From contig NC_056006.1 of NCBI RefSeq assembly GCF_018446385.1, positions 868,001 to 932,000 of the forward strand: 64,000 nt of DNA. The letters are read 5' to 3'. Shown one piece after another: positions 35,338 through 46,662 of this stretch (position 1 is the stretch's first letter; the number at the start of each line of letters is the position of its first letter). The notes under the pieces are model-generated. The model worked only from the letters and a program-made list of their open reading frames with translations, was not told the DNA's origin and did not search any database. This DNA is from Zingiber officinale. Taxonomy: Eukaryota > Streptophyta > Magnoliopsida > Zingiberales > Zingiberaceae. Both the position numbers and the translations under genes were made by a program.

Positions 35338-37963
35338 TGTTGGTTGCTTATCGGAATATCGTATTGGTTCCCCTGTATAAAAATTTTGTACAAGTCCCGA
35401 ACCTTTCCTAACAACCTATTGTGTTATTTAGAAATTAAATTTGGAATCACAAATAGAACTTAACATTATTGATTCCAAGTTTAACTTATCTGTTCTTAGA
35501 AGTTTAGACTTGGATCGCAAACGATGCTTAACATTATTAATCCAAATCCACCCATGTTACAAAGTTGATTAAATATTTATTTCAAGGATTGGCTTCCAGG
35601 TTAAACATGGTGAGACATTAGGCCTTCTTGGGTATGGGATCATCCACCACTTTCTAGAAAAAACCTTTCAACGAAATTCAATATTTAATCTTCTTATAGT
35701 AATCCTAGGTTTAACCATTAAGAATAATCGAATCACAAAATCAAAAAATAAAAGAAACACAAAATCGAAACATAAATTCGATTACCTAGAATCGTTAGTC
35801 TCATGTGTTTGGTATTTTAAAATCCATACAAAGAAAACTAGTATGATGTGGAATAAGACAACTAGTTATACCTTTCTTTGTAGCTAAAGACCTCTTGATC
35901 TTCTGTTGTATTCCTCACCTTCTCTTGGACGTCGTGTGGGCGACGATCTACCATGATGAATTTCACCGGGACCACTTCTTCTTCTCCAAGACTCTTAATC
36001 CATTAAGGGATGCCAAAATAGGAAACTTCCTTCTCTTCTCCTTCTTCTCCAAGTGTGTCGCCGACCCTTATAGATCTTCCCCTCCAAGCTAGGTTTCAGC
36101 CACCAAGCAAGATGAAGAAAACAAGCTAGAGATAGGAACCGACCCTAAGGAGAACAAGCAAGGAGAAACTAGAGAGGGATGACCGGCCACAAAAGGATTA
36201 GAAGAGAGAGAACTTAGAGAGATCAATTCATTAGAGATTAATCTCATGAGGCACCCTATACCTCTCTTTTATAATCCTTGGTCATGGCAAAAAAAGAAAG
36301 TTTAATTAAAACTTCCTTTTAATCTTCTTATGGCCGGCCACATCATGGTATGCTAAAAAGGAAAAAAATTTTACAACAAAAATTAAAGCTTCCTTTTAAA
36401 CCATGATGTTTACAAAAAGGAAAGTTTTAAACATAATTAAAACTTCCTTATTTGTGACCTCCCTTTAAAAGAGGAAATTTTAATAACAACTAAAATCTCT
36501 CTTTTTTAATTTCCTATTGTACATGGTTATAAAGGAAAGTTTTAAAATTAATCTCTCCCTTTTAAAACATGTAGACAACTACAAAAAAGTAAAGATTAAT
36601 TAAAACTTCTCTTTTTAAATCATGGTTACATAAAAGGAAAGTTTTATCAAAAATTAAAATCTTTCTTTTAAACATTATAGACAACTACAAATAAGGAAAG
36701 ATTTTAACAAAATTAAAATCTCTGTTTAATCTTTTGTAGATAGCTATAAAAGGAAAGATTTTAAAATCTAAAACTCTCTTTTTAAAACATGAGGATAACT
36801 ATAAAAGGAAATTTTTAAAATTAAAATTTCTTTTTTAAATCCCTTCATGAGTGGCTCCAAAAGGAAAGATTTTAACAAAAATTAAAATCTCCTTTAATCC
36901 TATTCCTATGGTCGACCCCATGCTTGGTCACCAAGTATGGCTTGGTCGGCCACTACTTGGGCTCCAAGCCATTGCTTGGCCGACCCCCTTGCTCCAAGTA
37001 AGGTTATGTCTGGCCCATTACTTGGATAAGAAGTGAACTTAATGGATACAAGGTTTTATAGAGGCTACAACAGGGACCGAGAGGAGAAATTGATTTTGGT
37101 CTCCCGATGAGCTTGAGCATCCTGTGTTCGCCCTGAACACCCAACTCAAGTTCATCAATAATAACTCATACCACTAAAGAGTTATTATTGAACTACCGCA
37201 CCAATCCCAAATTACATTATGAGTTCCTTCTTATTATAAGTGCATTAATCTCCCTGTGTTTAAGATATAGAATGTCCACTAATTAAATGTGTTACTGACA
37301 ACTCACTTAATTAATATCTAACTCAAAGAGTAGTACCACTCAACTTCATTGTCCTGCTGGACTAAGTCCACCTGTAGGGTTTACCTGACAATTCTTATGA
37401 GCTCCTCAAGGAGACATCATCAACCTAGATTACTAGGACACAGTTTCATTCTATAATCAACAACACATCATATAAATAATATCATTTCCCAACTTATCAA
37501 GCCTATTGATTTAACGAGCTAAATCACATCTTTTGATGAATTAAAGAAATAAATATTAAATATACATACTGGTTATTATATCATGATTAAAAGCACACAC
37601 TTCCATAATAACAGAGGTTTTGTTCTCTTATATAGTCAGTATAAAAAGAAACTAACTCAAATGGTCCTGCTCAATACACTCATAGTGTACTAGTATAATT
37701 TTATAGTCTAGATAAATAAATACCAAATTACATTACAACTACTCCAATGGTTTGTCCATTCCATCTTGGTTGTGAGCTACTATTTATAATTTATAAGGAT
37801 ATAATAACATGATCTTTTGTGTGTCTCCTCACACCATGTTATTTATAATATAAATTAAATGGACAACTACACTTAGTATAAATATAGATATTTGACCAAT
37901 GTGATTCTTATTTTTAAATAAACGTTTATATAAAAAGCTAGACTTTTAGTATACATTCCAACA
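35338..37963 (-). repeat. 5' LTR of the 28146-37963 copia element
   Basis: It is collinear with 28146-30765 over its whole length with many single-base differences, clearly more than in the Sirevirus at 53281-58023, so this insertion is older. Confidence 0.92.
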
Positions 37964-38430
37964 CCGATATCATCCATCTCTACGTCCTGATTCAGGTCTT
38001 AACTCAGAGTTCTTACAGATGGTGCTAATTTTATCCTACCCGCGAGTGTTGACAGGTAAATCACTGGTGAATTGGCTCAGTTGCGAATTTAATCACCAAT
38101 TGTCGAATGATAATGAGGATGATGACGTGGTTGGGAGCCTGGATGGAAACAAATAGTAAGAAGAGGGTTAGAATGACGACTAGGGGGCTCTCAGCATGGT
38201 CACTCCGACACTCAAGTTAAAGGATGAAGAAGATGAATATTACGATTTTATGTATGCTATGATACTATGGGTATGCGTACCTTGGCGGTTGTGAAAGACT
38301 TTCTTTTATAGAGAAAAAAACAAACCTTTTCCTTCCGTTCTTATCTTTATGTTGTCATTATTTAATTCCTTCAAAATTGTAAGATTTATTTATGTCATTG
38401 TCTTTTTTTCTAAAATAAATTGTTTTAAAC
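37964..38430 (-). mobile_element. 5' leader and LTR-like part of the split gypsy element
   Basis: It contains the first codons of the split gag (about 37976), a leader, and from 38140 the same LTR-like sequence as at 12100-12530. Its orientation is minus, like the gag. Confidence 0.65.
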
Positions 38431-39983
38431 ACCTTGTAAAATAAAAGAGAAGGAAATTAACCAACTCTAATTTTATATTATTATATATTTCATCAATTTA
38501 ATAATATCATTTACTTTTAGTCCAATTATCAACATTTATCTTCACATTTTTTTTCTATCTATAGCTTCTTGTGGCCTAATGAATGGTGTTTAGCTACTAA
38601 TAGTTAACAACAATCAAATATAAGATGTTTAATGCATAAATATGAGACTAAATCTTGACTAAACTAGAAAATAAATATCACTATGGAAAGATATTATAAT
38701 CTCATGAACTCCTAATAAGTTTAGTGATAGTTATAATAAAGGTATTGTAAACTTAAAAAATATACTAACTTGCATAATTGTTGAGTCTTTGTTTCCAATC
38801 ATAATTATGATCAATTAGTTCACCATTTTTCTTTACTAATGTTTCTTCATTGCATTTTTAACACCCTTCTAATAAATAAGAAATTGATATATTTTATTTT
38901 TCTTTCTAGGTGGATATTTCAATTTATCCCTTGATTGTGCCTTAAAATCAATAAGAAATCACCACAATTATATTATTTTCAGGCGAAGGCAAGAATGATC
39001 TTTATATTATCTTTCTTCGCATTTTTATGATACCTGAGGTGCTTGAGCTAGTCGAGCAAGAACCATCTTTTATAAAGTCACCCATAATTTGAAAGGTGTT
39101 ATATATACAGTAGATAGAATCAAGTTCTTGTTTTTTGTGGGAGAGAGTGAAATAATTTATCAGGATTAAAATTTCAAATTGTAATTTAGTTTAGGTACTT
39201 ATTTTATTTTGGGTGGATCTTTATGTTTTGGTGATTTTGATTGTGTTAATTTATTTTTAAATTTACAGTATTTTCTTTCTTATTTAATCATGCATAATAG
39301 TGGTGGTGTCTTCTACTTGTTGGTTGTTGATTCGCTACTAATGATCTCTCTTTCTCTCTCCCTCTCTCTCCATCTCCCTCCCTCTAATGTTCAATTTTTT
39401 TTATGTAGAACAAGAATTATATTTAGATGTGAAAAATACTTTCACTTTGTGTTATCTGTGTTTAAGTAACTGTTATTATATATCGCACTTTAGTTATTAC
39501 GACAATTATCTTATCATCTGGTAAAAATAATTTGAAGATCATTGCCCCTTTAATGTGAAAACTCTCAGCCATTTCTTGTTAAATGTATATGTGTGTTACC
39601 AAATTGCAATATAAAGTGTTAAATACACAAGCAACTTAATGTTGCTCATTGCTTTTCTAGTTAACATATAAGTACATATCAATTAAATATAGCATGGTGG
39701 ACTTTGTCAATATCAGAAGATATGAAAAATCTGGGGATTGTAGTATTTTTATTTTTAGGTTGAATGTACTAGTGACTAATTAATAAGATTAATAAGTTAA
39801 AGAAACCCTAATCAGTTTACAGCAAGCATCACATCTCAAGAATACCTTCTCTCTCCTCTATAAAGCTTGGCCTCACCTGCTTGGGTTTTTCTCCATCCCA
39901 CGCTAGCTCACGCATCAGAATCCATCACATCCCAGTTTGGGTTGTAAAGAAGGTGAGAGAGAGAGAGAGAGAGAAGGGATCAG
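38431..39983 (+). promoter_or_regulatory. Upstream region of the MYB gene
   Basis: About 1.5 kb of AT-rich DNA without a recognisable transposon. A TATAAA box at 39859-39864 lies 120 bp before the start codon. A CT-rich microsatellite at 39345-39387 and a (GA)n run at 39955-39974 are present; the latter is probably in the 5' untranslated region. No specific factor sites are claimed. Confidence 0.55.
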
Positions 39984-41421
39984 ATGGGGAGAGCTCCTTG
40001 TTGTGACAAGGCAAACGTGAAGAAAGGGCCATGGTCTGCTGAGGAGGATGCCAAGCTCAAGGCTTACATGGAAGAGCATGGAACTGGAGGAAACTGGATT
40101 GCACTGCCTCAAAAGATCGGTTAGCATCCCTTAATTCAGTACTTCTCGTTAGCTTTTATTGCTTATTTTAAAGATCCATCTATTACACTTAAAGGTGTAT
40201 ATAAGAAGCGAGATTTCTTATTATAGGGTTAATTAATTAGACATATATATTGGAATTAAAGTTTAACAATCAAGCACAACCTTACTGATTTTAACAAATA
40301 TAACAGTTTCAGATAGATTCACCACACATGGGCTAGACCTTCTGATTTTAACAAATAAATTCATTGGTGTATCAATTTTCTGTAAATTTACAGGTTTGAA
40401 GAGGTGTGGCAAAAGCTGCAGGCTGAGATGGCTAAATTATTTAAGGCCAGACATCAAGCATGGTGGCTTCACAGAAGAGGAAGATCAAATCATATGTAGC
40501 CTCTATATAAGCATAGGGAGCAGGTTAATTAACATGTCATCTGTAGCCTTTCTCTAATTTAGTCTAAAATCATCTACTTAATTTCTTCCAACAAGCTATA
40601 TATCAACTCCAACTTCATCTGTCTGGATCCTTATGTATATTAGGTGGTCAATAATTGCCGCCCAGCTACCCGGCAGAACGGACAATGATATCAAGAATTA
40701 CTGGAACACCAGGCTCAAGAAGAAGCTACTTGGCAAGCGAAGAGACCAGCCGCGCCGTCTCCACCCTAACCGATCAGATGAGGAAGTCAATCGAATAGGG
40801 GTGAAGAATGAAAACCAAACCCTAAGCGCATCGGCTCTTGAGAGAATGCAACTCCATATGCAGCTTCAAGGCCCCTACAACCCTAATATCAACCCCTTCT
40901 CGTTCTACAACAGCCCCATGCTATGGCCCAAGCACCATCCGGTACTCGGAGATGCAAGTGTTTCCCAGATTCAAGCTTTATCAACAAATCATTTCAATGT
41001 TGTTGCAAACCCAATTCTACGAGGTTCAAGTATAATAGATGATGCTGCGCTAACAGAGTCCATGAATGCAAATATGATACAAGAAGATTTGATAGGGTTT
41101 CCTTCGTCTTCGAGCATGGAGACCTCGAGCTCGAACTTTGATTCCATTACTCAAGGAGGTATTCAAGTAGATCTCCAAAACTTGGTCTTCAACAACTACG
41201 ATCCATCTCTTTTAGGGAATCAACTACTGGCAAATGATCATCTTGAGGAGTTGGAGAGTTGCAAACAAATATATGGAAGTGAAAGGGAGATCGCTTCCAA
41301 TAATTTTTGGCTTGCTTGCAATGGATTAACTATCGACGAATCAACAATGGGATATCCTTCAGATTCAGCAGCAATGGGAACGACTCAACTTGATTGTGTT
41401 CCACGGTATGAAGATTTATAG
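39984..41421 (+). CDS. R2R3-MYB transcription factor, MYB36/RAX type (subgroup 14)
   Basis: Three exons, 39984-40119, 40394-40523 and 40644-41421, join with GT-AG introns to give a protein of 347 residues with no internal stop. The start [17 protein letters not shown] and [20 protein letters not shown] are typical of subgroup 14 MYBs (MYB36, RAX/MYB37, 38, 84). R2 spans about residues 14-65 and R3 about 66-116, with regularly spaced tryptophans (in R3 the first is replaced by Phe in GGFTEEED, as usual) and [30 protein letters not shown]. The intron positions are those of most plant R2R3-MYBs. The C-terminus is serine- and asparagine-rich, probably activation domain. Relatives act in the nucleus in endodermal Casparian strip formation (MYB36) or axillary bud initiation (RAX); which role applies here cannot be told from sequence. 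Confidence 0.95.
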
Positions 41422-41562
41422 GGATTTATAGCTCAATATTGATTATATAGTTATAATACGAAGAAATAGAGATTATAAAATGGATGTGGATGTTGTTGAG
41501 ATTTTTACGTTTAATGTAAATGTCATTTATAACTTGCATGAACATGATATGGAAGATCAGCT

Positions 41563-41568
41563 AATAAA
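41563..41568 (+). terminator. Candidate polyadenylation signal of the MYB gene
   Basis: AATAAA lies 142 bp after the stop codon, a reasonable 3' UTR distance. Plant signals are loose, so other sites may be used. Confidence 0.45.
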
Positions 41569-41799
41569 GTGTGTTACTGATCATGTACTAATCTTAGCAT
41601 GCATGTAGAAGACTTAACACAGTTAGACTATTTATTGGCTTAACCGATGGCTTGTTCATCTCTTATCTAGTCTTCTATATTTGATTTATTTCAGTGTCTG
41701 TCTGTTCACATATTACAATGCCTTAATTTTTTTTTTTTTCAGTTTTAGATTTATGCATTTCAATGTGTTAATTTAGACATGGAAATAAGAAACAACTCG

Positions 41800-42880
41800 A
41801 AGCACAGCCAGAGGTGGGGCGAATCTGTTTCAAGCAAACTGTGTATTGCAGGCCTCGGTTCTCACGTGCAGCCGTTCGCATCGCTCGCTCGGTTGCAGCG
41901 CCCGCCCGACCTCATAGCCCATTCGACTGCTCTGCTTGGCGAAATTCCGCTCGGCTGAATCCACCGCTCGACGAAATTCCGCCTGACCTCTGCAATTCGT
42001 TCAACCGATAACTCCGTCAGTCTTTTCGTCCGGTCGGCTGCACGCTTGCTCAACCGGTCACTCGGTCAGTTTGCTCAGCCTCTAACTCGATCACCTTTTC
42101 ATCCGGTCGGCTGCACACCCATCTGATCGCTCATTCGATCGGCCACTCATTCGCTCGGTCGTTCGCTCGCTCGGCCTCTTTGTTTGCCTGGTCGCACTGC
42201 CCGGTTGGCCTCTTTGTCCGGTCAGCCGCTCACTCACCCTATTTGCCACTTATTTGATCGGCTTGTCATTTGATCGACCGCTCAACCCTCTGCTTGCTCG
42301 GGTGCTTTGCCCCCTCGGTCGCTCGCTCGGCCTGCCCGGCCGACCACTTCATCCTCTCGGGCTGCTAGCTCGCCCAATTCGCTCACACATGCCTAGTTCA
42401 CTCGGCCGCTCGTTCACTCCCTCGGTCGTTCAACCGCTCGGCCTCCAACTCGGTCGGCCTTTTCATCCGGTCGCCTGCACACTCGTTCACTCCCTCGGTC
42501 GTTCAACCGCTCGGCCTCCAACTCGGTCGGCCTCCAACTCGGTCGGCCTTTTCATCCGGTCGGCTGCACGCTCGTCCGACCGTTCACTCACTCGGGCATT
42601 CGATCGCTCGGCCCTCTGTTCACTCGTCTACTCCACCCGTCCGACCGTAACTCGCTCGATCTACTCACCCAACCGCTCGCTTGGACAACTCGGCCTCTCT
42701 GCCTTTAGGCCGCCCTGTCGCCCACTATAAGACTAATTGTCCGCTCGACATATCTGCCCAGTCAGCCAATCTACTGCTTGCCCACTCGGCCTTTCAGTCC
42801 GCTCAGACTTTGATGCTTGGACTCAGAGCTCGATTTGCACTCAGTAATTAGTAGAAACTAGTCTCTACTGTCAGCCTGAG
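41800..42880. repeat. GC-rich block with degenerate CTCGGTCGG repeats
   Basis: Short units built on CTCGGTCGGCC, CGCTCGGCC and TTTTCATCCGGTCGG repeat irregularly. One longer unit beginning CACTCCCTCGGTCGTTC recurs at about 42416 and 42489. Long frames here come from the repeats and composition. It could be the LTR or leader of the copia remnant that follows, but no LTR edge was found. Confidence 0.6.
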
Positions 42881-43319
42881 ATTATCAACTCAGGTTATTT
42901 CAACGGATAAGTGAATTTAATTCGATGTACTTAAATTCATCTAAGTTCCAAATATCTTCGGCAGATTATTTTTTTCAATAATCTTGAAACAGAATCGATT
43001 CTGTTGAGATGACCATAGAACAAAATGTTGAGGTGTAACAAACTCAACACATGAAGACCCCCTCTATCAGAATTGGAACTGTGCCAATCAATCAAGGGGA
43101 AAGTCAAAGAAGTTCAGTTGACTGAACTCCAAGAGATGGGATCAAAAGATGCTCTTCTATTTGACCACGCTCAATCTGGCTCAGTTCTTGATCGATGACC
43201 CTCCCAAGCGTGCTGAGGATGCTGATGCGGAGACCATCAGTGCAGTGGAGGCATGGACTCATTCTGAGTTTCTTTGCCGAAACTAAATCCTCAACTGCCT
43301 TGCCGACTCACTGTAGGTC

Positions 43320-43952
43320 GTGTATAGCATGAAGAGAACGGCTAAGGAGCTGTGGGAGTCCCTGGACAAGAAGTACAAAATAGAGGATGCAGGGGCCAAG
43401 AAGTTCATCATCGGCCGATTCCTGGACTACAAGATGGTTTACTCCAAAATGATGATTAGCCAAGTCCAGGAGCTTCAAGTGATCTTGCACGAGATCCACT
43501 CAGAAGGGATGGTTTTGAGTAAAACCTTCCAGGCGACTGCTATCATTGAGAAGCTACCTCCCGAGTGGAAGGACTTCAAGAACTACTTGAAGCACAAGCG
43601 AAAGGAGATGAATGTGGAGGAACTCATTGTTAGACTTTGCATCAAAGAAGATAACAAGGGTTCAGAGAGAAAGCTGTTCTCTCAGGCTACTATGAAAGTC
43701 AATGTGGTCGAGCACGGTCAAAACTTGAAATGGAAGAACCCCAAATCTTCCAAGATGGGACCTAGAGGAGACATCAGCAAGAAGAAGTTCTCTGGGAAGT
43801 GCTTCAACTGTGACCGAGTGGGTCACAAATCTTCGGAGTGCAGAAAATCGAAGAAGAAGCAGGAGGTCAACCTGAACGAGAGACTAGAAATGGATGACCT
43901 CTGCGTTGTAGTCTCTAAATTGAACCTGGTTGGTTCAAACCTGTGGCAATAG
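43320..43952 (+). pseudogene. Copia gag of the 43-49 kb element
   Basis: The frame has [12 protein letters not shown] near its start, the copia Gag core (UBN2 type), with [21 protein letters not shown] in the middle and a CCHC knuckle, [14 protein letters not shown], near the end. It stays open for 210 codons and ends where protease should begin in frame. The N-terminus lies upstream at about 43050-43320, in other frames. Confidence 0.85.
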
Positions 43953-46660
43953 TGGATTGATACTGGAGCCACTAAACATGTGTGCTGCAACAAAGAGTTG
44001 CTCCATAACTTCGAAGAAGTCACTGGAGACAAGTTGTTCATGGAAAACTCAGCAACCTCGGGCATCATAGGCCAAGGAAAAGTGGTGCTGAAGATGACCT
44101 CAAGCAAGGACCTTACTTTGAACAATGTGTTGTATATTCCAGAGATTCAGAAGAATCTAGTGTCCGGATCACTGTTAAGTAAACATGACTTTTGTATTAT
44201 TTTTGAGTCAGACAGGGTTATACTGTGTAAGAATGGAATGTTTGTTAGAAGATGCTATGTATCTGATGGGCTATTTAAGCTCAATGTAATGGCCATAAGG
44301 CCTAAGATAAATAAAAAATGAAAGCTCTTCCACGTATATGCTTGAGTCTTCATACTTATGGCATGGTAGATTAGGACATGTTAACTACGATGTGTTGCAT
44401 AGATTAATAAATATGCAAAGCATACTTACATTCCACCTTGACCCAAAACACAAGTGTGAGATTTGTGTTGAAGCAAAAATGATAAAGTCATCCTTTCAAC
44501 ATATTGAAAGAAGCAATGAACCACTCAGGCTAATTCACACCGACATGTGCGACCTCAAAGGTACACCAACACATGGTGGGAATAAATACTTGATCACTTT
44601 TGTAGATGATAACATAAAATATTGTTATATGTATCTTCTCAAAAATAAGGATGAATCTATAGAGAAATTTACACTCTATAAGAATGAGGTTGAAAACTAG
44701 CTTAATAGAAAGATTAAGATGGTTTGAAGTGATCGAGACGGTGAATATGTATCACCATTCGCTGAGTTGTGTGATGAACATGGGATCAGACATGAAATTA
44801 CAACTCCTTATACTCCTTAGAAAAATGAAGTTGTTGAGCGAAAGAATCGAACTCTAAAGAAGATAATGAATGCTCTTCTATTGAGTTCTAGACTGCCAGA
44901 GTTCACGTGGAGGGAAGCTGTGTTAACAGCTGATTACCTTTTAAATTTAGGTACCCCGAAAGAAAATAGATAAAAGTTCTTATGAGTTATGGAATAGAAG
45001 ACGACCGTCCTACAAATATTTATAAATGTGGGGGTGTCTTGTCAAAGTATTGGTGTCTGATCCAAAAAGGATTAAGATAGGACCAAAGACTATTGATTGC
45101 ATATTTATTGGATATGCACAGAATAGCAGTGTATATCAATTTTTTATGTATGAGTCACAAATATCGGAGATACACAATAACTCGATAATAGAATTGAGAA
45201 ATACCTCATTCTTCGAGCGTGTATTTCCGTATAAGACCTGAGAGGATGCTAGCTCCTCAAAGTGGGTATATGAAATATAAGGTGAAGATGATGATGAGGA
45301 ACTAATGGAGGTTGAGCTTAGCTGGAGCAAAAGAGCTCGGGTAGAAAAATCCTATGGCTCAGATTTTATCACTTTCATGTGGGAAAGTGAGCCCCGAAGT
45401 TACTCAGAAGCTGTAGGCTCTTCTGATGGATCTTATTGGAGAGAGGAAATTACATCTGAGATAGATTCTATCTTGCAGGATCACACTTGGAAACTTGTGG
45501 ATCTTCCTCCTGGAAGTAAACCACTAGGTTGCAAGTAGATCTTCAAGAAGAAAATAAAGTTAGATGATACAATTGATAAGTATAAGGCCATATTGGTAAT
45601 CAAAGGATACCGACAACAAGAAAGCCTCGATTACTTTGATACGTATTCTCTGGCGTCGAGAAAAATTTTCATTAGAGTATTATTGGCTATTGCCACTCTA
45701 TGGAATCTCGAAATACATCAGATGGATGTAAAGACATCCTTTTTAAATGGAGATTTAGAAGAGGAAATCTACATAGAGCAACCTGAGAGGTTTTCTATAT
45801 CAGGATAAGAAAACAAGGTTTGTAGATTGGTGAAGTCATTATATGGCTTGAAACAAGCACCAACGCAATGACATGAAAAATTTGATAATGCCATGAAATG
45901 TGAATTCAAGATTAATGAATGTGATAAATATGTCTACATGAAAGTCATAGAGAATGACTATGTCATCTTGTGCCTATATGTAGATGGCATACTTATCATT
46001 GGGAGTAATGATAAGATAATTAAATCCACTAAACATATGTTAAACTCAAGATTTGATGTGAAATACATGGGCCTAGCTAATGTGATTCTAGAAATTAAAA
46101 TACTTAGAATAATAGAAAGACTTGTTCTTAGTCAATCTCATTACGTGGATAAGATTCTTAAGAAATTCACCAAGGGTGATACTATGTTGGCATGAATGTC
46201 AATAGATACGAGTCAATATCTATCAAAAAATTGAGGTGAGAGTATCTCTCAAATAGAGTACTCTCGAGTGATTGGAAGTTTAATGTACTTGATGAGTTCT
46301 ACATGATTAAACTTAGCCTAAGCAGTAAGTAAATTGAGTAAACACACTATTAATCCCGATGTTGAGCACTGGAAAGGGATAACAAGAGTACTGAGGTACT
46401 TGAGGTATACTTATGAATATAAACTGCACTATACGAGATATCCTGCTGTGATCGAAGGATACAATCATATGAGTTAGATATCTAACATAAAAAACTCTAA
46501 GTCTACGAGTGGATATGTATTCACTCTTGGAGGTGGAACCATTTCCTAAAAATTTTCTAAGTAAATGGTAATAACTAGATCCACGATGGAATCTGAGTTT
46601 GTAGCTCTTGACAGATATGGTGAAGAGGCTGAATGGCTACGACAATTCTTAGAAGATATT
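43953..46660 (+). pseudogene. Copia pol remnant, upstream part
   Basis: Protease begins at about 43948 with WIDTGATKHVC. GAG-pre-integrase is at 44338-44545 (WHGRLGHVNYDVLHRL, CEICVEAKM) and integrase follows (LIHTDMCDLKG, FVDDNIKYCYMYL). Reverse transcriptase covers 45400-46195, with QMDVKTSFLNGDLEEEIY and LYVDGILIIG (the usual YVDD aspartate pair is changed to DG). RNase H pieces follow to 46660 (YVFTLGGGTIS, ESEFVALDRYGEEAEWL). Stops at 44697-44699, 45536-45538, 45806-45808 and others kill it. The RNase H domain is cut at 46660 by a solo LTR and continues at 49195. Confidence 0.88.
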
Positions 46661-46662
46661 TC

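Larger units (their letters stand above)
28146..37963 (-). mobile_element. Complete Ty1/copia retrotransposon, 9.8 kb, decayed
   Basis: Two LTRs of about 2.62 kb (28146-30765 and 35338-37963) flank a 4.57-kb interior. CCGAT stands on both sides (28141-28145 and 37964-37968), a perfect target duplication. A purine tract abuts the left LTR and a primer-binding site the right LTR, so the element is on the minus strand. The interior holds pieces of integrase, reverse transcriptase and RNase H in copia order with many stops. No gag was recognised in 33850-35320. It is inserted in a gypsy gag. Confidence 0.93.

Noticed and set aside
42254..42730. 158-codon frame rich in arginine, serine and proline
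   Set aside because: It lies in degenerate CTCGGTCGG repeats and reads as low-complexity sequence.
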